A DNA stretch of 64,000 nt from Lonsdalea britannica (GCF_002111595.1 NZ_LUTN01000010.1:1-64000), one strand, 5' to 3'; counted from the first letter of the stretch, positions 1-8,780 are shown. The notes: generated by a model not told the origin, from the sequence alone. Numbers and translations: made by a program.

Positions 1-1
1 T

Positions 2-928
2 GCGGGTATTGAGAGATATGTGAAGCCTGTAAGCATGAGGGCCAAGCGCAAATTTAACAAAGAACTCTATGCCTCGCCGGATTTTAAGAGACTTTGGAGC
101 GCTATCAGCCAGAAAACGACTTATCGAGTGACAGTTAAATATCCTATGCTGATTGAGTCGTGCATAAAGGCGCTTAAGGCTGAACCCAAAATCCAGCCGT
201 TACGTATTGATGTCACGCGTGCGGGTGTGAAGGTACTGCGAGGTGGCACGCAAGGGCGAGAGCTGGGGGCGCGGACTGTCGACCTCAAAGGCAGCTATGA
301 TCTGCCGGACATTATCGGTGAGTTGCAGCAAGGTACGTCTCTTACGCGCAAGACGCTCGTGGACATTCTCATCGGCAGCGGCAGGTTGGAGGAGTTCATT
401 GCCAATCCGAACGACTTTATGGCGATGGTACGCCGTTGCGTAGAGGGTGAACTACAGCGTGTCATTGTCGAAGGCGTTCAGTATGAAAAGATTGGCGGCT
501 CTGTATACGAACTCCGCGAGTTGCAATCCGATGGCCTTGCCGAAAAGGATTTCTTCAAAGAACATCTGTACCGCGTCATACATACCGAGAAAACTGATTT
601 CGATTGTGTCGTATTTGATGGTGGGTCAGACAGTCCAGAGAGAAAGTTCGCAGAGTTTCTCGATCACCGCGAGGATATCAGGCTGTTTATGAAATTACCG
701 CCAAGATTCCAGATTGACACGCCGGTTGGCCCTTATAATCCCGACTGGGCCATCATGAAATCCGAAGATGGCGAAGACCACATCTATATGGTTCGCGAAA
801 CTAAGAGCACCATGGATGAGCAAAAAAGGAGGCCATCTGAAAATGCCAAGATTAAGTCCGCCGAGGCACACTTCAGGGAAATTGGCGCCGAGTATGCAGT
901 TTCAGTGCCTGAACAATGGAATATATGA
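2..928 (+). CDS. Type III restriction enzyme, Res subunit, C-terminal part (runs off left edge)
   Basis: The frame is open to the window edge, so this is the C-terminal third or so of a larger protein. The last 100 residues hold a PD-(D/E)XK-type nuclease signature: NPDW with the Asp codon at 743-745, then an ETK triplet with Glu at 797-799 and Lys at 803-805. This matches the end of Res subunits of type III restriction-modification systems, which translocate on DNA and cut it in complex with Mod. The helicase part and the mod gene should lie to the left of the window. A GTG at 20 is an internal codon rather than a start. Family assignment is from motif and overall likeness; whether the system is intact cannot be judged here. 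Confidence 0.8.
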   Translation, partial: AGIERYVKPVSMRAKRKFNKELYASPDFKRLWSAISQKTTYRVTVKYPMLIESCIKALKAEPKIQPLRIDVTRAGVKVLRGGTQGRELGARTVDLKGSYDLPDIIGELQQGTSLTRKTLVDILIGSGRLEEFIANPNDFMAMVRRCVEGELQRVIVEGVQYEKIGGSVYELRELQSDGLAEKDFFKEHLYRVIHTEKTDFDCVVFDGGSDSPERKFAEFLDHREDIRLFMKLPPRFQIDTPVGPYNPDWAIMKSEDGEDHIYMVRETKSTMDEQKRRPSENAKIKSAEAHFREIGAEYAVSVPEQWNI

Positions 929-977
929 CATCGCTCTAGCATCGTAGGCTTATGGCGAATAGGCAGATAAAAAGCGT

Positions 978-1016
978 GTTAAACCTGTCTTCTCTTTTGC
1001 TGAAGTCAGGTTTAAC
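978..1016. terminator. Stem-loop after the restriction gene
   Basis: GTTAAACCTG at 978-987 is mirrored by CAGGTTTAAC at 1007-1016, giving a 10-bp stem about 50 nt after the res stop codon. The T-run on the plus strand is weak, so termination is inferred from position. It also separates the gene from the convergent macB-like remnant. Confidence 0.45.
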
Positions 1017-1064
1017 GTGATTGTTTATCATAAAACTATACAAGATATAATTTTAAAAATTATC

Positions 1065-1714
1065 GACTCGCTACTGTTCGAATCGAGCTGCCGTCAGGGC
1101 CGGGTGCAGGCCGAATAATAGCGCGACAAGCATCGAACTGACGATCCCCTGCGGCAGTGACAGCGGTCATAGGGAAAACGCCCAGCCGGAAAATTTTACG
1201 AATAGACAAGCGGCGGTCAGACCAAACGTTGCTTCGGCAAGCGCACAGGCCACTCAGTACGATCGTCTCCAGCAAAAATTAGCGGCTAATGTCTATGGCC
1301 GTACCCCAAGGTCATGCGCACACTGATTTCGTGTCGTCGTTCGGTTATGTTCATCACCATCACATTCATTACATCCACGCCGCCCACCACCAATGCGATT
1401 CCCCCAATATTGCCCGCAACCAAGAGAAGGTACGCGACTGTTGCGGCATTCCCTCCTGTAGTTGCTGCGGGATCGTCGGCATAGGCTTGTGCCATGTCAC
1501 GGCCATTCAGCAGCAGACTTCCGGTAGTAGGTTGGTCGAGTTGTCCGATGATGTTCAGCAGAGTGCTTTTGCCCCAGCCCTACTCATCACCGATGACACA
1601 GCTCTGGCCGGAAGGAATGGATAGAGAAACGCCATGCAATACCGGCTGCGTAGATGCGCCGGTATCTTAGGCATGAGTGATGTTTTTCAGTAAAAACAGA
1701 GGAGTATCACTCAT
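1065..1714 (-). pseudogene. Decayed MacB-like ABC exporter
   Basis: Reading down from the ATG at 1714, the translation starts like a MacB-type ATPase (LLKNITHA, VLHGVSLSIPSGQ, a Walker A region ending GKSTLLNIIGQ, then PTTGSLLLNG) but carries in-frame stops, one of them inside the P-loop. Without the rest of the ATPase it jumps to a MacB permease segment (IGGIALVVGGVDVMN, then ITERRHEISVRM). A last piece (LVALLFGLHPALTAAR) lies in another frame near 1130-1080. So there is a large internal deletion, stop codons and at least one frameshift. The gene is dead. Its ATG overlaps the stop of the upstream small gene (TGATG), which suggests the two were once translationally coupled. Confidence 0.75.
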
Positions 1715-1947
1715 CAGCTCCTCGGCAGTTCATCACGGCTACAGCTGGCGTCTCGGGCTTCTGCTCTCACTGCGGCATCGGCCAACTGACGAGCGAGCGT
1801 GGAAACGCTGCTTTGTGATTTTGATTCCGTCTCACCGGAAATAATATCGGGGTGATGACTTGTAGATACGCCCGAGCTGTTTCCCGTTGCCTTTGTTTCG
1901 CCAGAACGGAAAGAAGTTGCGGACTCAGATAGGCCATTTACATTCAT
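1714..1947 (-). CDS. Small Ser/Thr-rich protein upstream of the MacB-like remnant
   Basis: 77 residues: a low-complexity Ser/Gly/Thr-rich N-terminal half, then SSVSTLARQLADAAVRAEARD near residues 47-67. Small hypothetical proteins with a similar STLARQL..A..RAEARD segment occur in Enterobacterales, as far as I remember usually longer, so this copy may be truncated like its neighbour. Its stop overlaps the start of the exporter remnant by one base, so the pair was probably one operon. A substrate or accessory role for the exporter is only a guess; no enzyme motif is visible. Confidence 0.4.
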   Translation of the reverse strand: MNVNGLSESATSFRSGETKATGNSSGVSTSHHPDIISGETESKSQSSVSTLARQLADAAVRAEARDASCSRDELPRS

Positions 1948-2084
1948 TGTTATCCCTCATCATCGCTATCAGACGCGCCTGAAAAAAAATGGCACGCCTG
2001 AATATTAGGTCAAAGGGCCGGTTTATCTCATGGTCAGTTCGACGGTTAAATCATAGGTCCAGGTTTTAGCCCCTTTTACTGCCA

Positions 2085-2340
2085 TGTTGCATCTTGCTCC
2101 ATTACTTACAGTACCTTTCAGCGCCGCCATGAATTTCACCGTACTGGCCGACCATAGCGAAACTTCACCGAACCCCTGATAGAAAGCAACGCTCCGGCGC
2201 TGAGAATGGCGCTCTGCGGGCGACTTGACGCCTGTCTTGCTGGCTTTGTTGTCAGTTAACATATAAGGGTCACTCCCGTTCATCGAACTAAATGACCCGC
2301 GTTCTGACCCACAAATTCCCCGATACGAAGGGATATCAAA
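2085..2340 (+). pseudogene. Decayed copy of the P4-type gene found intact at 9281-9742
   Basis: Nucleotides 2132-2155 closely match 9343-9366 (shared core TTTCACCGTACTGGCCGA). Further on, a shifted frame reads ESNAPALRMALCGRL against ESYDPVLKMALCGRF in the intact gene. A third match, CCCACAAATTC, follows near 2310. Stops and frameshifts interrupt every frame. The minus-strand reading of 112 codons over the same stretch is a shadow. The fragment shows that an earlier P4-like element, or a duplicated part of one, once sat here. Confidence 0.7.
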
Positions 2341-2537
2341 ACGCATTGGAATGGTTTTCATGCCAACTCATTGAATCGAAACATTATAGGTCTTGATAAG
2401 AAAGCATAAAAAAGGAAGGGGGGGCGGACTACGCCGTAGGCGTTGAACTGCGCGTTGACGCGCTGACCCCGAAGGGGTGAGCCGCTTGCGGCGAATCATC
2501 GAACGGGGTTCGGTGAAAAGGCAATACTCCAGAAAGC

Positions 2538-2565
2538 AAAAAACCAGCCAATAGGCTGGTTTTTC
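2538..2565. terminator. Rho-independent terminator
   Basis: AACCAGCC (2542-2549), a 4-nt loop, then GGCTGGTT running into a T-tract. An A-tract on the other side makes it potentially bidirectional. It lies just left of the att-like remnant. Confidence 0.65.
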
Positions 2566-2573
2566 TGAATAAG

Positions 2574-2675
2574 TGGTGCCGGACTCGGGATCATATCGAC
2601 GATTAATATGCTGTTTATTATTGGTTTTGTTGGTATTTCTTGTAAACAGCGCCCCCATGAAAGCCCCCATAAAAA
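2574..2675. other. att-like tRNA-Phe remnant plus P4-integrase leader remnant
   Basis: TGGTGCCGGACTCGGGATC at 2574-2592 resembles the 3' end of tRNA-Phe (TGGTGCCCGGACTCGGAATC from 13332) with one base missing and one changed. At 2651-2675 a GCCCCCA-3nt-AAGCCCCCA-AAAA pattern repeats the one at 13201-13223, just upstream of the P4-type integrase start. Both parts are visible in the sequence. That they are leftovers of another integration event at tRNA-Phe is inference, and their relative order differs from the intact end, so some rearrangement must be assumed. Confidence 0.5.
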
Positions 2676-2841
2676 ATCACTTTGTTTTTGTGAGGGTTAT
2701 TACGAAAAATCGATGTTTAAGGGCAGGGGCTCCGTTATGTGTCCAGGTCCATATATAACGCTAGAATGAGTTGGTTTAAATTTTCACCAAAAAGTCGCTT
2801 CTGAATAGACGAATAGAGTAATTTTTAAACCCGTCGACGTT

Positions 2842-3219
2842 TCACTCACAAATCACGCACCGCTCCTCACCGTACCAGAGTTGCGAATGCTGCAAATCCA
2901 CGAATTTCCCCTCATCATCAATAAGCTCCTGAAGGGCGCTTAATCCTTCTTCTGTTTTTCGGGCTGCAAGATGCGACTCCAGACTGTCCCACCACAACTC
3001 GGCGCAACCATCAAAATCGACGGGCAATGAATTTCTTGTCTGCTGAAGCGCCGATTGCGCAGTATTATTCGCAAAGGGAACTGTCTGGATGTACTTACGA
3101 ATACCAAGACGTTCTGAGTGTTTAACCACCAGTGAGGCATGTTGATTACGCCAGTAATGATCAAATTCTTCTCGCGTTAAATGGGCGCGCCTTTTGACAC
3201 ACATGACTAGTTTTAACAT
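2842..3219 (-). CDS. EthD/Dabb-like small protein
   Basis: 125 residues from the ATG at 3219, which has a good AGGAG about 7 nt upstream; a longer frame reaches 3249 but lacks such a site. The opening MLKLVMCVKRRAHLTREEFDHYW and the later pattern up to SQLWYGEE are typical of the EthD family, dimeric alpha/beta-barrel proteins tied to degradation or detoxification of small organics. It diverges from a MerR regulator across a near-perfect operator, so it is probably that regulator's target. The substrate is unknown. Confidence 0.75.
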   Translation of the reverse strand: MLKLVMCVKRRAHLTREEFDHYWRNQHASLVVKHSERLGIRKYIQTVPFANNTAQSALQQTRNSLPVDFDGCAELWWDSLESHLAARKTEEGLSALQELIDDEGKFVDLQHSQLWYGEERCVICE

Positions 3220-3256
3220 GTCGCTACTCCTGTCATTTCGGGAGTTCAAAGCTTAC

Positions 3257-3278
3257 ACTCTGACAGTGGTGTCAGAGT
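3257..3278. promoter_or_regulatory. MerR-type operator in the divergent promoter
   Basis: ACTCTGACA (3257-3265) and TGTCAGAGT (3270-3278) form a perfect 9-bp inverted repeat with a 4-bp centre. On the minus strand it sits between a TTGACT -35 and a TAAGCT -10 with an over-long spacer of about 20 bp, the hallmark of promoters that MerR-family activators untwist. It would drive the EthD gene and could autoregulate the MerR gene. Confidence 0.7.
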
Positions 3279-3290
3279 CAAGAGGACGTT

Positions 3291-3623
3291 ATGCAGATTG
3301 GAAAACTGGCGGCATTGACTGGCGTTAGCATACGGATGCTTCGGTACTACGAGAGCGCAGGTTTGCTTCATCCTTCGCGAACCGACGCAGGCTATCGAAG
3401 TTTCTCGTCAGAAGATGTGGATATTCTCAGACGGATACTTATTCTGAATGGTGCAGGCTTCACGTTACCGGTTGTGCGTAGTTTGCTGAACTGCGTACAT
3501 GCAGGAACCTCACCTTGCGAGGAACTAAAAGCTAAAGTGCGAGAACAACTGATGCAGATAGACCGTCAGTTTGAAGCGCTCTCGGAAAGCCGCAATCTTC
3601 TTAATAAGTTTCTTATTGACTAG
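3291..3623 (+). CDS. MerR-family transcriptional regulator
   Basis: 110 residues. The first 70 are a classic MerR winged helix (MQIGKLAALTGVSIRMLRYYESAGLL, then a GYRSFSSEDV wing), followed by a dimerisation helix (LKAKVREQLMQIDRQFEAL). There is no long effector domain, and no pattern of paired cysteines that would point to a metal sensor. It starts 12 nt after the palindromic operator and is divergent from the EthD gene. The inducer is unknown; a small organic compound is plausible from the neighbour. Confidence 0.85.
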   Translation: MQIGKLAALTGVSIRMLRYYESAGLLHPSRTDAGYRSFSSEDVDILRRILILNGAGFTLPVVRSLLNCVHAGTSPCEELKAKVREQLMQIDRQFEALSESRNLLNKFLID

Positions 3624-3827
3624 CCCCTAACAATTTACCTGCTAACAGCATGCGGACAATGGATCCTACCCTTCCGATTGAACATCGTTCAAACTTACAT
3701 TTGATATGTTGGAACAAAGTTTTTTGAGATAATGAGAAAAGATGAAATTTCTAATTTATAGATTCTATTAGTATTTTTGCTATACTTTTGAGATATCGTC
3801 ATGCACCAGTTGAGATAACTAAACATC

Positions 3828-4970
3828 ATGGCTCAATTTAATCACTTTGAACTCTCGCTTCTGAATCCCAGCTTTGACTCCCCTTTGGTCGATGCGCTGA
3901 CGGAGCTGGAGTTACTCCGGCATCTACGGCTGGAAACCGATGTTCACCCTATCCTGTTTGCGCAGTTGAAGGCGGTTTTCCACATGTTGGAGAGTCTTGG
4001 CTCTGCAAGGATTGAGGGAAACCACACCACGCTTGCCGACTATGTTGAAAGCAAGGTTGAGGGAACACAGAGTTCGACGGATCAGCTCAAAGAAATCAAC
4101 AATATTGAAGCCGCGATGGAGTTCATTGACGAATACCTGAACGATGGCGATGAGATAACGGAATATTTTATCCGCGAGTTGCATAGTCTGGCGGTAGCCG
4201 GGTTGCAACAGGAAGGCGACAGAACGCCCGGTGCATATCGACAACATAATGTCAGCATCGCTCAGTCTGACCATTTGCCGCCGGACCACATCCACGTTCC
4301 CGATTATATGGCAGAACTGACCGCCTTTATTAACCGTGCCGATAAACCAAAGTACGATCTGATGAAGATTGCACTGGTGCATCACCGCTTTGGCTGGATA
4401 CATCCCTTTGGCAATGGTAATGGCAGAACGGTCAGGCTGCTGACCTATGCGTTGCTTATCAAGTATGATTTTAATGTTCAGGCTGGTGGGCGGGTTCTCA
4501 ATCCGACAGCGGTATTCTGTAACGATCGTGAACTCTATTACGCCATGCTTTCGTTAGCCGATAAAGGAACGGAACAGGGGCTCGAGGAATGGTGCTTATA
4601 TGTCCTTTCGGGGATCTCTTCTGAGCTGAAGAAAGTCGATCAACTGACAAACCACGCTTTTCTGAGCGAAAAGATCTTGTATCCGGCTATCGATTTTTCC
4701 TCGGAGAGAGGGCTGATAAACCCACTGGAGTCGAAAGTTCTGAAACGCGCCGTTGAGCTGGGGACGATAAAAGCAGGCGATCTCCGCGCCGTTTTACCTG
4801 ATCTGAAACCGACGCAGGTGACTTACCAGCTTGGTAAGCTGATTGAGCGGGGATTGCTCCAGCCAGTAGAAGAAGGGGCTCGTACCTATACAGCGAAGTT
4901 CTCTAACTCGTATCTGATTCGTGGGGTGATTAAGGCTCTGAGGGAAGAAGGGTTTATTCCTGATTTGTGA
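3828..4970 (+). CDS. Fic-domain AMP-transferase with built-in inhibitory motif
   Basis: 380 residues. The Fic core motif [12 protein letters not shown] (residues 192-203) is complete, with catalytic His192. An N-terminal SARIEG (59-64) matches the class II inhibitory motif [S/T]xxxE[G/N], whose Glu63 would block productive ATP binding until relieved. The C-terminal 100 residues look like a winged helix ([28 protein letters not shown]). Fic enzymes of this layout transfer AMP to proteins; targets are usually unknown. The gene stands alone between a MerR pair and a conflict operon in the tRNA-Phe island. A separate antitoxin gene is not seen, which suits the intramolecular inhibitor. Confidence 0.88.
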   Translation: MAQFNHFELSLLNPSFDSPLVDALTELELLRHLRLETDVHPILFAQLKAVFHMLESLGSARIEGNHTTLADYVESKVEGTQSSTDQLKEINNIEAAMEFIDEYLNDGDEITEYFIRELHSLAVAGLQQEGDRTPGAYRQHNVSIAQSDHLPPDHIHVPDYMAELTAFINRADKPKYDLMKIALVHHRFGWIHPFGNGNGRTVRLLTYALLIKYDFNVQAGGRVLNPTAVFCNDRELYYAMLSLADKGTEQGLEEWCLYVLSGISSELKKVDQLTNHAFLSEKILYPAIDFSSERGLINPLESKVLKRAVELGTIKAGDLRAVLPDLKPTQVTYQLGKLIERGLLQPVEEGARTYTAKFSNSYLIRGVIKALREEGFIPDL

Positions 4971-5101
4971 TTATTTGCATGAGTACGCAATGTCAGTGAA
5001 ATTTAACATAGTATGCTCGTACCCTATATTTGCTCGGACCTGATCTGACATTATATTTGAAATTTTGACGTATCATATCAGGTCTAAGTTATTAAAAGTT
5101 A

Positions 5102-7090
5102 CTAAAACCATTCTTTAGGAATGAGCCCGTCACCTTTATTTTTCCAGCATGCAGATTCGTGGATATTACTTACTTTTCCCCATATTGATTTATCGGCGTG
5201 TTCCAATACGATAATTTGAAAATTGTAACTATTTTCTTCAATCGCGGATGAAAGTATTTCGAAAATTTGTCGTGTTGCAGTAATGTCGTCATGTCTGGTT
5301 ATTTGTAAATCTCCATTTTTATCTGCCTGATCTAATATATTTTCGCCAGAGTCAGCGCTAGGGAAATAGACCTGACTGGGCTGATCTATCACCAGAAAAC
5401 TAAAAGGGGGTAATGTAAATCTGTCCGCATGAGATAAGAATTCATGAAAAGCTAAGAATACTGAAATATGATATCCCATCCAATTGGCACCGCTACCAAC
5501 CTCCCATAAATATTCATTTTTGCTATATGTTGATGCTTTAAAGCTTAATGTTAGTTCTTTTTTGTCAAAGTTAATATCACCCCGACGATCAAGTTCAAAC
5601 TTGTCCACATATTTTTCGATAAGTGAATTTATTTTTTTATAAACAGAATATTCTAAATTCTCTCGATTTGATGTTTTGAAATATTGTTCAAGTGGAGTCA
5701 GTTGAGTATTAATTTCTTTGATCTTCTCGCCGATGTCATCAGTGTTTTTCACCTTATTTAGTGATGACAATGTCTCCTGAATTCGGCCAATTATAACATA
5801 TACTTTATTTAATGAGTCATTGGTTGCTTTATCTATATTTTCAAATTGAAATTTTTGTTTTCTTATATTTTGAAGTTCATCTTGTTGGTTTCTTAGTTCT
5901 TTTTTTAGATTGTTTAACTCTTTATCTGCAACAGGATTATCAAAGAGTGCATTGGACATTATATTAATTTTTGAAACTTTTCTCTCAAGGTTATTAACAA
6001 CAGCAGATAAAGCGTTCGTCTTTGATCCACAAGCAATACATTCTCCATTGGGTGATAAATTTTCTTTGAGCCAGTAAAAACCTACAATATGTTCTTGTTC
6101 TTTCCTTACTGCTTGAGCGAAATATTTTCCTTTAGAAAATAATTGCTCATAATTTCTTATTTTTACTCGCAAGGAATCAACTTCTCTTTGTTTTTCCTCT
6201 CCGAGAATATTAAGTCTTTTTAATTGTTCATTTGTGTATTCATAATTTGGAGTATTTAATAGTTTGCTAAGATTCCCTTCGAGGTAAGTTTTATTGATGA
6301 ATGTAAGCCTGTCAACCTTATAATCTGTATCCTTTTCTTGTTCTTCTGGGGAAGGTGTTAATCCTAATTCAATACACCCTCTCCATAAACGATCGACTTC
6401 AAAATCCCAACCGGCCAAAGCTTTTTTATTAACCTCTTGTTGTTTATGTAATGAATCAAGTCTTTTTTGTAGATCTACACGTTCTTTTTCTTTTATCATA
6501 TATTCACGATTAATTATACCTAATGCGAAAGGCATAACTCTTTGTAATCGTTCTTTATTCTGATAGGAATCGGCTTTAAAAAATAATGTATAGGGATTTG
6601 CAACAATGTGTTGTGGTAAAAAATTTAACGCGGCCATGTCTCTATAAGAAGCTCTGGCATCAAAACCTGGTCTTTCGTTATCCTCTGACTGAGGAAGATC
6701 GCTTAATTGGACTAATTGGTTAAATTTATTCTTAAATGCAGAATTATTGTGAGTGGTATTCAGTTCAAGCGGAAGTTCTTCTGGGCAAAGTGAAAGGCAA
6801 AACTCATTGCTTACAGATTTGTTCCCCGGCGTTTTGCGAGCAATAAGATATTTGTATCCCTGAATATCAACAGTTAAGCCAAACCACATAACGGATTCTC
6901 GAATTATCCCGACAGGGATAGCACATTTACTAGCCCCAAGGCAGTAATCAATTATTGATATAATCGATGATTTTCCTGTTCCACTAATTCCATGAATGAT
7001 ACTTATTTTATCTTTTTTAAAAGAGATCTTACGAAGCTCATTTTCAGGATTAGTTGGCCAAAGAATCAGTGAGTCAATCATGAATTTCAT
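5102..7090 (-). CDS. ABC-3C system: SMC/Rad50-like ATPase (DUF3732-type)
   Basis: 662 residues. Walker A is GISGTGKS (34-41). A long charged middle part (about 195-460) looks like coiled coil and is broken by CIAC (351-354), the layout of a zinc-hook-like hairpin. The C-terminal half has GSGANWMGYH (532-541), a Walker B-like FLVIDQPSQVYFP (565-577) and IIVLEHAD (626-633). The DQPSQVYFP signature is what I know from DUF3732 ATPases of ABC-three-component conflict systems. The start ATG overlaps the stop of the middle gene by 4 nt. The coding region is very AT-rich, unlike the core genome, indicating transfer. Confidence 0.8.
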   Translation of the reverse strand: MKFMIDSLILWPTNPENELRKISFKKDKISIIHGISGTGKSSIISIIDYCLGASKCAIPVGIIRESVMWFGLTVDIQGYKYLIARKTPGNKSVSNEFCLSLCPEELPLELNTTHNNSAFKNKFNQLVQLSDLPQSEDNERPGFDARASYRDMAALNFLPQHIVANPYTLFFKADSYQNKERLQRVMPFALGIINREYMIKEKERVDLQKRLDSLHKQQEVNKKALAGWDFEVDRLWRGCIELGLTPSPEEQEKDTDYKVDRLTFINKTYLEGNLSKLLNTPNYEYTNEQLKRLNILGEEKQREVDSLRVKIRNYEQLFSKGKYFAQAVRKEQEHIVGFYWLKENLSPNGECIACGSKTNALSAVVNNLERKVSKINIMSNALFDNPVADKELNNLKKELRNQQDELQNIRKQKFQFENIDKATNDSLNKVYVIIGRIQETLSSLNKVKNTDDIGEKIKEINTQLTPLEQYFKTSNRENLEYSVYKKINSLIEKYVDKFELDRRGDINFDKKELTLSFKASTYSKNEYLWEVGSGANWMGYHISVFLAFHEFLSHADRFTLPPFSFLVIDQPSQVYFPSADSGENILDQADKNGDLQITRHDDITATRQIFEILSSAIEENSYNFQIIVLEHADKSIWGKVSNIHESACWKNKGDGLIPKEWF

Positions 7091-7575
7091 AATGATTTCC
7101 CTAAAAGTAAGCTATAAAGTAAAGGAGTATCCATATGGTAGAACCAGTTTGCCAGCCGAATTATAGTTTTACTCATATCAGAAGGTAATGTTTTTTTTAC
7201 ATTAGTCGGCCATTTTGCAGGACTTCTTTTGAACAGAATTTTATTATCTGCTTCGACTTTAATTAATAGTCCTGATGAAACAGCGAAATTTAATCCCTGA
7301 AGTGTTATGCCACTATAATCAGCAATGCGTTGATTTATATTTGATTTTATTATTGGGGTTGCTTGTATAACAACATCTAACGGTGTTGATGATTTTTTTG
7401 TTTTTATTGCTTCTCGGCTGATTTTATTCCATGTAAATGGTAGTATAAGAAGAAATTGCATTAGATCTGGAACGCGATCGTCAATAGATAATTTCTCGTA
7501 CTCTTCTACGAAAAGTACAAATAAAAAACAAGCAAGTGAACTGTTGTTAATGATGTTTTTATCCATGTAAAACAT
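7087..7575 (-). CDS. ABC-3C system: middle component
   Basis: 162 residues. No enzyme motif is visible. The opening NSSLACFLFVLFVEEYEKL...FLLILPF and a winged-helix-like middle (IADYSGITLQGLNFAVSSGLL) agree with the small middle components that link sensor/effector and ATPase in ABC-3C systems. The assignment rests mostly on position: 2 nt after the first gene and a 4-nt overlap with the ATPase gene. An alternative start is the ATG at 7566. AT-rich like its partners. Confidence 0.6.
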   Translation of the reverse strand: MFYMDKNIINNSSLACFLFVLFVEEYEKLSIDDRVPDLMQFLLILPFTWNKISREAIKTKKSSTPLDVVIQATPIIKSNINQRIADYSGITLQGLNFAVSSGLLIKVEADNKILFKRSPAKWPTNVKKTLPSDMSKTIIRLANWFYHMDTPLLYSLLLGKSL

Positions 7576-7577
7576 AA

Positions 7578-8780
7578 TTATTCGACCTTGTGTTTTTTAT
7601 AACTATTATGCCAGTATATAAATGATTTTTTTTCGGGATTATTTGCTAATTCGTGATAATTTCCGATAGTGAAATAGGAATTATCCGTATCGTTACCATC
7701 GAGAGATGCTTTATAGTTTGGGCTCATGGTTTCTGAATATATTTTTTGAAAGTAAGATAATTTCTTTTCATGCGTATTTTCCGATTCAGGTAAGCTGAAT
7801 TTTATATTTAACCATCTATTATAAAGTTCATCGTCACGATCTTCCCATGCAGAAGGTGACACTTCACCTATATCTAGTAATCTGACTCTTTCAGCATAAA
7901 ATGCCCAATAGTTGGACAGGGCGTGGATACAGGCATCAGCACTTTGACCAATATCTTGAAGTTGTTTAATAAAAGTATGACTAGTTCCATCATTTTCTAA
8001 ATATTCTTTATATGAAGTTTTGAACATAGGTTGGTCAATGAAATTCCTACGCTTTATTTTACTGCTTTCAGCATGTAATAAATTAAAAAACGGTTCTTTT
8101 GTTAATTCGATAGGTTGCTTGGCTTTCCATGCTGACTGGCATTTATCCACAATTAAGCCCAATAACGACTGATATATTGTTTCTGAATGCTTTTTGATTT
8201 CTGATGGGAGGTGCAATAGGTTTATTGTTGCGCGTTTAGTTTCAAGGCCTGAAATAGTCCCGTGGTTATCAAGTAATACAATGTTTTTAACCAAAAAATT
8301 AAGGTCATCTTCAGAGTAATTAAGTACTTGCTTTGCAATTTCTTTTACTGCTCCTGTAATAGCATCCGCCTGTTTCCTTAATTCTCCTAATGCTATTTTT
8401 ATTTGTTCATCTGTTTGTGCTTTGGAAAGTAAGTTGGCAAGGGTGTTTGCACCTACATTTTTGTTAGTTACTAAACAATAAGAAATTTCCTCGTATTTTT
8501 CTCGAGCACCTTTCATTGTTGAAAGCCAGATATGTAAAGTATGCCAGAGATTCTTGCTACTATCCTGATAGGGTTGTCCACTGATATCCAAAGCGTGTTT
8601 ATCTTGCTCAAAAGAGACATGAAGCTGACCGTTATTGAATGAAATTTCTTCTACTACATCATCTGCGGTTTCAATTCCAAATACCGCAGAATCATGCTCA
8701 CTAGCAAAGATGCGATACAGTGCGCGCTCAATCTGATAAAGAAAACCTAAAAATTTAGAACTGGCTTCTTGAGTGACCAT
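7578..8780 (-). CDS. ABC-3C system: effector with REase-like N-terminus
   Basis: 400 residues and first gene of the operon. The N-terminal 120 residues start GFLYQIERALYRIF and contain GIETADDVVEE (35-45) followed by FEQDKH (57-62). The spaced acidic residues and the [E/Q]xK-like triplet resemble the Cap4/DUF4297-type PD-(D/E)XK fold, so a DNA-cutting effector is plausible; that is inference from a short motif. The C-terminal 270 residues (KEPFFNLLHAE, FIDQPMFKTSYKEYLENDGTSH, then ALSNYWAFYAERVRLLDIGEV) look like an ABC-3C C-terminal module. An anti-phage or anti-plasmid role is likely but not shown. Confidence 0.6.
   Translation of the reverse strand: MVTQEASSKFLGFLYQIERALYRIFASEHDSAVFGIETADDVVEEISFNNGQLHVSFEQDKHALDISGQPYQDSSKNLWHTLHIWLSTMKGAREKYEEISYCLVTNKNVGANTLANLLSKAQTDEQIKIALGELRKQADAITGAVKEIAKQVLNYSEDDLNFLVKNIVLLDNHGTISGLETKRATINLLHLPSEIKKHSETIYQSLLGLIVDKCQSAWKAKQPIELTKEPFFNLLHAESSKIKRRNFIDQPMFKTSYKEYLENDGTSHTFIKQLQDIGQSADACIHALSNYWAFYAERVRLLDIGEVSPSAWEDRDDELYNRWLNIKFSLPESENTHEKKLSYFQKIYSETMSPNYKASLDGNDTDNSYFTIGNYHELANNPEKKSFIYWHNSYKKHKVE

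Noticed and set aside
2023..2361. 112-codon minus-strand ORF
   Set aside because: Overlies the decayed plus-strand P4-type gene; the plus-strand similarity to 9281-9742 explains the sequence.
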